Assembly (NCBI RefSeq): GCF_021919345.1
Contig: NZ_CP089293.1
Location: forward strand, 3,658,001 to 3,722,000
Source of the DNA: Paenarthrobacter nicotinovorans
GTDB lineage: Bacteria > Actinomycetota > Actinomycetes > Actinomycetales > Micrococcaceae
DNA: 64,000 nucleotides
Direction: 5' to 3'
Each line of letters opens with the position of its first letter. Positions within the stretch are counted from its first letter, which is position 1. A program made the position numbers and the translations under genes. Below the pieces are notes generated by a model. That model ran no database searches, was not told the origin of the DNA, and saw only the letters and a program-made list of their open reading frames with translations. Shown one piece after another: positions 58,724 through 64,000 of this stretch.

Positions 58724-59614
58724 CTAGTGAATTTGGGTGGCGTCGGCCGTTTGGGTGGCGTCAGCGGCGTCGAGTGGTTCCGGCTTGTAGACCCACGCCA
58801 CCAGCACCACGGAAATGATCATCAGCAGGAACCACGCCAGGAGTTTGTCGATGGAAACCGCCTGCCATCCGTTCAGCTGGTTCGGATACAGCCACGCACG
58901 CGACCACGTGCCGATGTTCTCGGCGAACCAGATGAACAGCGCCACCAGCAGGAACGACACCAGAATCGGCATCTTGAAGCGGCGGCGGAACACCCGGAAG
59001 TGCATCACGCACCTCCCGTAGACAAGCACGACGGCGGCAAGCAGCACCCAGCGAAGGTCAAGGATGTAGTGGTGCGAGAAGAAGTTGACGTAAATCCCCG
59101 CCGCAACAAGGGCCGTGATCCACCGCCGCGGGTAGCGGTCGAAGCGGAGGTCGAACAGCCGGAAAACCCGCACCATGTACGAACCCACGGCCGCATACAT
59201 GAACCCGCTGAACAACGGCACCGCGCCGATCCGCAGGACGCCCTCGGCCTCATACGCCCAGGAGCCCACGTCCGTCTTGAACAGCTCCATTACCGTCCCC
59301 ACCACATGGAAAAGCAGGATCACCCGCAACTCCCGCAACGTCTCCAGCTTGAAGCTGATCATGAGCACTTGGATGACGATCGCGGCAATGGTGAGGAAGT
59401 CGTTGCGGGCCAGTCCGGCGTCGGCGGGATACCAGAGGCGGGCCGCGATGATCACCGCAAGCAGCGCGGCCCCGAACACACACGCCCACGCCTGCTTCAG
59501 CCCGAAAACCACAAACTCCGTGAGCCGGCCACGCAGCCGTCCGCCGTCCGCACGATCCAGGTAACGGTGGGCAGCCCGGTCAATGGACTCTTCAACGGAA
59601 GTGGGATTACGCAT
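58724..59614 (-). CDS. DUF817 family membrane protein
   Basis: 296-residue integral membrane protein of the DUF817 (YoaT) family: FVVFGLKQAWACVFGAALLA, MISFKLETLRELRVILLFHV, FKTDVGSWAYEAEGVLRIG and FSGFMYAAVGSYMVRVFRLF. About eight helices. Function unknown. It overlaps the upstream MpaB-family gene by 8 nt and is translated with it. Confidence 0.85.
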   Translation of the reverse strand: MRNPTSVEESIDRAAHRYLDRADGGRLRGRLTEFVVFGLKQAWACVFGAALLAVIIAARLWYPADAGLARNDFLTIAAIVIQVLMISFKLETLRELRVILLFHVVGTVMELFKTDVGSWAYEAEGVLRIGAVPLFSGFMYAAVGSYMVRVFRLFDLRFDRYPRRWITALVAAGIYVNFFSHHYILDLRWVLLAAVVLVYGRCVMHFRVFRRRFKMPILVSFLLVALFIWFAENIGTWSRAWLYPNQLNGWQAVSIDKLLAWFLLMIISVVLVAWVYKPEPLDAADATQTADATQIH

Positions 59615-60398
59615 GTGGTGCCTTGGCGTCGACGGCGAGTTGCTTCAAGTAGTAGTCCCGCGGCCAGTGCCGGATCCGCTCCGGCAGCCTGGGGTAGACC
59701 CGGCCCAGGCCCTTCATGGTCCGGTCGAACCGTCGGGCGTGGCCGGGGCTCCATGGGAAACCAAAAGCTTCCCGGACAGGCGCGGGCAGGAGCCCGGCCG
59801 TGAGGAAACGGGCCAGCGGCATGGCCAGGCGCAGCAAGCGCGGACCGCCGGATGGATAGAGCAGTTCCCTGGCGACTTTGAGCGCCTTTGCGTCCGGCCG
59901 CAACGCCTCAACCTGAGCCTGCCAGTATTCGGCGAAGGCAGACCGGTCGCGTGGCCACCTTCCGGGTGGAAGCTGGAGCGCCGTTCCGATCCGGGCATAG
60001 TCGCGGTAGATGCTGTCGGCGGTCTCGTCGTCTAGCTGTCCGTGGACCTTTTCGTACACGGTGACGGCGGTGTCGTAGAGGGTGGCGACCACCCAGAGCT
60101 GGGACTCGGCGTCGAACGCGCTGTAGCCCGCGGAGGTGGCATCGGGGCTCCGCCGGACCGGCGCGTGCGCCCGGTTGACGGCGCGTCGGACGGCCTTGAG
60201 CTGTTCCTCGGAACCATAGATCACCGCGTACACGTAGGTCATGGTGGCCCGGAGCCTGTCCATAGGGCGCTCCGCGAAGTTGCTGTGCTCGGCTACGCCG
60301 TGGCCCACACGCGGATTGGCGATTTGCAGGAGAATGGCGCGGCCCGCGCCGGCCAGCAGGACGCCCTCCGCGCCGATATCCGCCAGTCCTCGAGCCAT
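59607..60398 (-). CDS. MpaB/latex-clearing-type oxygenase family protein
   Basis: 263-residue protein of the MpaB/DUF2236 family: GAGRAILLQIANPRVGHGVA near the start, RLRATMTYVYAVIYGSEEQL, and VNRAHAPVRRS with the conserved Arg and His pattern of the haem-binding family that includes the rubber oxygenase Lcp. It may be a haem oxygenase; substrate unknown. A -10 box TAGAGT (60410-60405) ends 6 nt before the ATG, so it is probably leaderless. Confidence 0.83.
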   Translation of the reverse strand: MARGLADIGAEGVLLAGAGRAILLQIANPRVGHGVAEHSNFAERPMDRLRATMTYVYAVIYGSEEQLKAVRRAVNRAHAPVRRSPDATSAGYSAFDAESQLWVVATLYDTAVTVYEKVHGQLDDETADSIYRDYARIGTALQLPPGRWPRDRSAFAEYWQAQVEALRPDAKALKVARELLYPSGGPRLLRLAMPLARFLTAGLLPAPVREAFGFPWSPGHARRFDRTMKGLGRVYPRLPERIRHWPRDYYLKQLAVDAKAPHA

Positions 60399-60421
60399 CC
60401 GAATACTCTAGCGCCCCAACC

Positions 60422-61147
60422 TTAGAGCCCGGCCACGCCCTGAAGGACGGACAACTGGTGCTCGAACAACTCGTCGCGTGCCTTGAAGGTGTCCTGGCCG
60501 TACTGACCGAAAACCTCAAAACTGATCGCCCCGAAAACGGACGTCCACACCAGCACACCGCGCGCCAGGGACGGATCCGACACGGAGAGCTTCAGTTCCG
60601 AGCGGATGGCTTCCAGATCTGCAGCCAACGCCGGAGGAATCACGACGGCGGGACCCACCCGGGCGTCCAGGACGCCCGCCCGCTGGGCGGAATCGAAGAT
60701 GCCCACCAAGCGGAAGATGACGCGGGTTCCAGGGACGGTGGTGCGCTCCCCCGGGGCTTGGTAGCCGGGCACCGGACTGCCGAAGAGGAGGGCGTAGCTG
60801 GCGGGTTCCCGGAGAGCCCAGTGCCGGACCGCGCGGCCCAGGGCCTTGAATTGCCCGGCAAAGTCACCGTCCGGAACTGCTGCCACGGCCGCGTCCACTT
60901 CGTCGCCGAGCTCGTTGTAGCCGTCGATGAGCAGGAGCGTAAGGAGTTCGTCCCGGTTCTGGACGTAGCGGTAGACCGCAGAGGATACGACCCCGAGGTC
61001 CCGGGCCACGGCACGCAGGGAAAGGGCAGCGGCCCCATGGACCGCCAAGTGCTCGCGTCCGATGCGCACGATGTCGACCAGGGTTTGGGCGCGGGCACGT
61101 TCGCGCGGAGTAGCTGGTTTGCTTTTGGGCGTTCCGGTGGACGGCAT
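60422..61147 (-). CDS. TetR-family repressor
   Basis: 241-residue repressor with an N-terminal HTH (LSLRAVARDLGVVSSAVYRY, VQNRDELL) and a long helical ligand domain of the TetR_C_13/WHG type (WALREPASYALLFGSPVPGY). It is divergent from an NAD-dependent epimerase-like gene; two palindromes lie in the gap around that gene's promoter. I start it at the ATG at 61147; the frame is open further upstream into the operators. Confidence 0.9.
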   Translation of the reverse strand: MPSTGTPKSKPATPRERARAQTLVDIVRIGREHLAVHGAAALSLRAVARDLGVVSSAVYRYVQNRDELLTLLLIDGYNELGDEVDAAVAAVPDGDFAGQFKALGRAVRHWALREPASYALLFGSPVPGYQAPGERTTVPGTRVIFRLVGIFDSAQRAGVLDARVGPAVVIPPALAADLEAIRSELKLSVSDPSLARGVLVWTSVFGAISFEVFGQYGQDTFKARDELFEHQLSVLQGVAGL

Positions 61148-61187
61148 GAGTTCAGCTTGCCATAAGAGAGAGCGTCGCCAACAAATG

Positions 61188-61250
61188 AGAGCACTGCTCT
61201 TGACATTGATTGAAAGGGCCGTCATTCTGGATTCAGAGAGCAGTGCTCTC
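61188..61250. promoter_or_regulatory. two TetR operators around a divergent promoter
   Basis: Palindromes AGAGCACTGCTCT (61188-61200) and GAGAGCAGTGCTCTC (61236-61250) share the core AGAGCA-N-TGCTCT. Between them, on the + strand, TTGACA (61200-61205), 17 bp, CATTCT (61223-61228) forms a good promoter for the epimerase gene. Repressor on both sites would bracket the promoter. Confidence 0.82.
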
Positions 61251-61294
61251 GCTTTTGACCAGGCCATCTGCCGCTATCCCGAAAGAAGAACCCC

Positions 61295-62227
61295 ATGTAC
61301 GTTGTGACCGGAGCAGGACCCGTTGGATACACCGTCGCCGAACAGCTCGCGGAGCAAGGCCACCAAGTCCGCATCCTGACCCGATCAGGCAGTGGCCCGG
61401 AGCACCCGCTGGTGGAAAGGATGCGGGTAGATGCCTCCGACCCCGGTCAGGTCTCCCATGCATTCCAAGACGCCCATGCGGTGTTCCACTGCATCCACGG
61501 AAGCGCCTACCGCGCCGCGGCCTGGGCAGCCGAACTTCCCCAGGCCGAGCAGACCGTGATGGATGCAGCAGCAGCCGTGGGCGCCGTCGTCGTGTTCCCT
61601 GAAAGCCTGTACTCCTACAGCGAGCCCGACCGGATCATGACCGAAGCCGGGCCTCGTGCGGCGGACGGCGGCAAACGCGGCATCCGCACCGCGCTGCTGA
61701 AGGCAAGGCAGGCACATGCGGCCAATACCGTCAGCGTCGTGGCCGGCGACTTCTTCGGGCCGCGCGTGAAAATGGCCCATGCCGGCGAGCGCATGGTGAA
61801 GCCCATCCTGACAGGCAAGGTAGTGCAGGTCATCGGGAGCACCCGCCAGCCGCACTCCTTTACCTATGTACCGGACCTCGCAGCCGCCATGATCGCTGCG
61901 GCGCATAAGCCGGAACTCTGGAACCGTGTGCTGCATGCCCCCACCGGTGCCGCCGTGACCCAGCGGGAAATAGCCGAAGCGCATGCGGCTGCCGCCGGTG
62001 TTGCTGCACCCAAAGTGAGCGCCGTGCCCGGATGGGTGCTGCGGGTGGCGGGCCTTTTCTCTACGGACATGCGCGAACTGGCCGAATTGCTGTACCAGTT
62101 CGAGCGGCCGTTCGTGATGGATTCCTCGGAAAGCCAGCGGCTCCTGGGGCTGGAACCGACTCCCCTGCCCGAAGCCACGGCGGCCACGGTTGCATGGTGG
62201 CGCGGCGCGGTCCAGCAGCCCAAGTAG
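61295..62227 (+). CDS. NAD-dependent epimerase/dehydratase-like protein
   Basis: 310-residue Rossmann protein of the extended/atypical SDR kind: VVTGAGPVGYTVAEQLAEQG at the start, RMRVDASDPGQVSHAFQDAH, then VVFPESLYSYSEPD and FTYVPDLAAAMIAAAHKPEL. It resembles NmrA/epimerase-like proteins; catalysis is not certain because the YxxxK pair is not obvious. It is controlled by the divergent TetR repressor, so it may handle the repressor's ligand. Confidence 0.83.
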   Translation: MYVVTGAGPVGYTVAEQLAEQGHQVRILTRSGSGPEHPLVERMRVDASDPGQVSHAFQDAHAVFHCIHGSAYRAAAWAAELPQAEQTVMDAAAAVGAVVVFPESLYSYSEPDRIMTEAGPRAADGGKRGIRTALLKARQAHAANTVSVVAGDFFGPRVKMAHAGERMVKPILTGKVVQVIGSTRQPHSFTYVPDLAAAMIAAAHKPELWNRVLHAPTGAAVTQREIAEAHAAAAGVAAPKVSAVPGWVLRVAGLFSTDMRELAELLYQFERPFVMDSSESQRLLGLEPTPLPEATAATVAWWRGAVQQPK

Positions 62228-62247
62228 AGGTGCCGCACGGCTGCGGC

Positions 62248-63099
62248 TCAGAGGCCGTCGTCGTAATTCCAGTGCTCCTGCCAGCGCCAGTCGATAGGTT
62301 CGCTCAACCGCTGATAACGGATATCCGTGGACAGCCGCATCGTGCCTCCGCGGTCCATGTTGTCCAAGGCAGCGTGCACAATGTGAGCCGAGTGGACCAC
62401 GACGTCCCCAACCTCGTAATCGGCCACCAGCCATCGTGCGTTACGTTCGTCCGCCAACCCCGGAAGGTCGGCGGTAATGGACGCAGCGGGAAGTTTCAGG
62501 GTCCCCTCGCGCTCGTCTGCCATCACCCAGCGGTGGCTGCCCTCAAGGTAGGTCAAACCGCCGCGCTCACGGGGGCAATCGCCCAGCGGAATCCACATGG
62601 AGAGCACGCGATCGCTGCCCTCGCGGAGGTAGACGAGATCGTAGTGTGCCTGGGTTGCCGTGCCGATGCCGCTCTCACCGGGCTTGGTGTGGCGAATGAT
62701 CTTGCGCCGGTGCAGATGGACGTCATCGGCGAGAAACCAGGCAAACCAATCGGCAATTCCCTCCGCCGTGCACAGCGCCTGGTACTCCGGGCCCGGGACA
62801 ATGCGATCAAACAGGCCCCGGCGCAAGGCGGCCCTGTCCGCGTCGCCCTCCGAGGCGATACCGTCACGGGGATCGGTGCCCGCCGCGAAGACATTCGCCT
62901 CGGCCAATGAAGCAAAGTAGAACTCCCTGAAATCCAGGAGCTTGTCCGGTTTCAACTGGCCCTTCAAGTAGAGGTATCCGTCCCGGCGAAGCCGTGCCCA
63001 CAACGCGTCGCGATCACCACGTTCGGAGAAGGGCACCGGTTCAAGCTCGGCCAAGCGGGTTTCCGATTCGTCCAGGACGTAGCCATTCGAGGTCAACAT
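62248..63099 (-). CDS. phytanoyl-CoA dioxygenase (PhyH) family protein
   Basis: 283-residue Fe(II)/2-oxoglutarate-type dioxygenase. The His-x-Asp metal pair is in TQAHYDLVYL, and the distal His in VGDVVVHSAHIVHAALDN; the 2-oxoglutarate Arg is probably in GGTMRLSTDIRYQRL. The N-terminal region YLYLKGQLKPDKLLDFREFY is PhyH-like. Start at 63099 has AAGGTGG close upstream; a GTG at 63156 is an alternative. Divergent from an AraC-type activator, which likely controls it in response to the substrate. Confidence 0.87.
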   Translation of the reverse strand: MLTSNGYVLDESETRLAELEPVPFSERGDRDALWARLRRDGYLYLKGQLKPDKLLDFREFYFASLAEANVFAAGTDPRDGIASEGDADRAALRRGLFDRIVPGPEYQALCTAEGIADWFAWFLADDVHLHRRKIIRHTKPGESGIGTATQAHYDLVYLREGSDRVLSMWIPLGDCPRERGGLTYLEGSHRWVMADEREGTLKLPAASITADLPGLADERNARWLVADYEVGDVVVHSAHIVHAALDNMDRGGTMRLSTDIRYQRLSEPIDWRWQEHWNYDDGL

Positions 63100-63211
63100 A
63101 GTCACCACCTTGGCACCGGCGCCCAAGGAAGTGAATGGACTCCCCTTGGCGATCACTTGGACTTTTGCGAGCCTTGTCTTTCTTGTTCAAGCAAGGGCAA
63201 CATTGGAGGCC

Positions 63212-64000
63212 ATGGACAATTGGTCGAGCTATCGGCAACCCGCCCACCCGCTACGGGACCTGGGCTTGGCGTGCCTGGGCGCCGGTGAGCAAAGCGGTGT
63301 TCTGCCCTCCTTTTCCGAGAGGACATTGAGCAGCCACGCCATGGTGCTGGTCTCCGAGGGGTCCGGTCATTTCACGATGGATGGCGCCCGGTTCGAAGTC
63401 CAGGCTCCCGCTGTCATCTGGCTCTTTCCGGGGGTAAGCCACGGCTACGGGCCAGAACCCCTTGGGTGGAAAGAGCACTGGCTCCTCTTTTCCGGGCCCA
63501 TGGCACGGGCGATGGAGGAGCTGGGGTGCTTCGCCCGCACCCGGCCCTTGGTCCGAATTGACGGCCACGCAGATGAGGCGGGACTTGGACTTTTTCCCCA
63601 GCTGCGGGCCGCCCTCTCAACCGCTGGGCGGCATGGAGACCTTGAGGCCTCAGTGCTCTGCCAAAGAATCCTCGTCGAAACCGGCCGACGCACCATGGAC
63701 CCCGGCCTTCCGGGCCGGGACGACAAGCTCCTCACCGCGCTGCACGAACTGGCCCATCTGCCACTCAGCCTGTCCCAACTGGCCGCATCAATGGAGGTTT
63801 CCGTCCCCGACCTCAGGCGTACGGTCCGGGCTGCTACCGGGACAGGCCCCAAGGAGCTCGTTCTGCAGCTGCGCATATCCCGTGCCCAGTCGCTCCTTGC
63901 CGATACGGCCCTGTCCGTTCAACGGATCGCTACGCTCACCGGCTACGACGACCCCGCCTACTTCAGCCGGCTCTTCACCAAGAAGACCGGCCACTCCCCG
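63212..64000 (+). CDS. AraC-family regulator, truncated by window end
   Basis: 263 codons are present and the frame is still open at 64000. The N-terminal half is a cupin-type ligand domain (MVLVSEGSGHFTMDGARFEV, WLFPGVSHGYGPEPLGWKEH). The C-terminal half has two HTHs: LSLSQLAASMEVSVPDLRRT and VQRIATLTGYDDPAYFSRLF followed by KKTGHSP, so only a few residues are missing. A TTGGAGG site precedes the ATG. Divergent from the PhyH gene. Confidence 0.9.
   Translation, partial: MDNWSSYRQPAHPLRDLGLACLGAGEQSGVLPSFSERTLSSHAMVLVSEGSGHFTMDGARFEVQAPAVIWLFPGVSHGYGPEPLGWKEHWLLFSGPMARAMEELGCFARTRPLVRIDGHADEAGLGLFPQLRAALSTAGRHGDLEASVLCQRILVETGRRTMDPGLPGRDDKLLTALHELAHLPLSLSQLAASMEVSVPDLRRTVRAATGTGPKELVLQLRISRAQSLLADTALSVQRIATLTGYDDPAYFSRLFTKKTGHSP

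Overview
The window is high-G+C actinobacterial DNA, most likely a chromosomal segment from the Arthrobacter/Paenarthrobacter group (Micrococcaceae). The grounds are the dnaK-grpE-dnaJ-hspR operon with HspR-type (HAIR) operators, a guanidine-III riboswitch in front of paired SMR genes, a SoxR/MFS pair, many GntR/TetR/MarR/AsnC-controlled transporter and catabolic genes, and a run of genes whose TAnnnT -10 box lies only 6-7 nt before the start codon (leaderless style). I see no rRNA, tRNA, transposase, phage gene or CRISPR array. 67 complete genes and one truncated gene are supported.

Layout. 0.1-3.3 kb: molybdate ABC transporter operon with its own HTH-TOBE regulator, read leftward. 3.4-11.1 kb: two-component system, exported protein, FAD oxidoreductase, DUF4031-HD protein, ComB-type phosphatase, cytoplasmic-looking sialidase. 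11.1-12.6 kb: YccF protein, two tandem arrays sharing a 32-bp period, trpF. 12.6-16 kb: HutD, riboswitch-controlled SMR guanidinium exporter pair, aldo/keto reductase, metallo-hydrolase. 16-30 kb: DEAD-box helicase, SoxR with a divergent MFS gene, methyltransferase, AsnC regulator with a divergent M20 amidohydrolase and MHS transporter, FG-GAP secreted protein, trmB. 29-31.3 kb: ECF sigma/anti-sigma pair with a divergent lipoprotein gene; the two promoters have identical -35 and -10 elements. 31.4-42 kb: SWIM-SNF2 ATPase, GntR-MFS operon, acetyltransferase and small membrane proteins.

42.3-54.3 kb is the most interesting region: a compact ten-gene rightward operon-like run (aldehyde dehydrogenase, VanB-type reductase, extradiol dioxygenase, alpha/beta hydrolase, two SDR proteins, ThDP-dependent enzyme, a hydrolase-like protein without a catalytic triad, a small HTH-like protein, a Rieske oxygenase), followed by a cupin gene, a MarR regulator and an aspartate-dehydrogenase-like gene. 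The same element, GTRCTRAG-N7-GTRCTRAG, occurs before the first gene and before marR, so the whole set looks like one MarR regulon for an aromatic substrate I cannot name. One SDR has lost the Tyr-Lys pair and one hydrolase has lost Ser/Asp/His, which is unusual for a purely catabolic operon.

54.3-58.6 kb: heat-shock operon with two HAIR operators placed on the dnaK promoter and a large nested palindrome between grpE and dnaJ. 58.7-64 kb: DUF817 and MpaB-family genes, a TetR repressor with two palindromic operators around a divergent promoter, an epimerase-like gene, a PhyH-family dioxygenase and a truncated AraC regulator. Strong hairpins sit in most convergent gaps; three of them are copies of one dispersed hairpin family.
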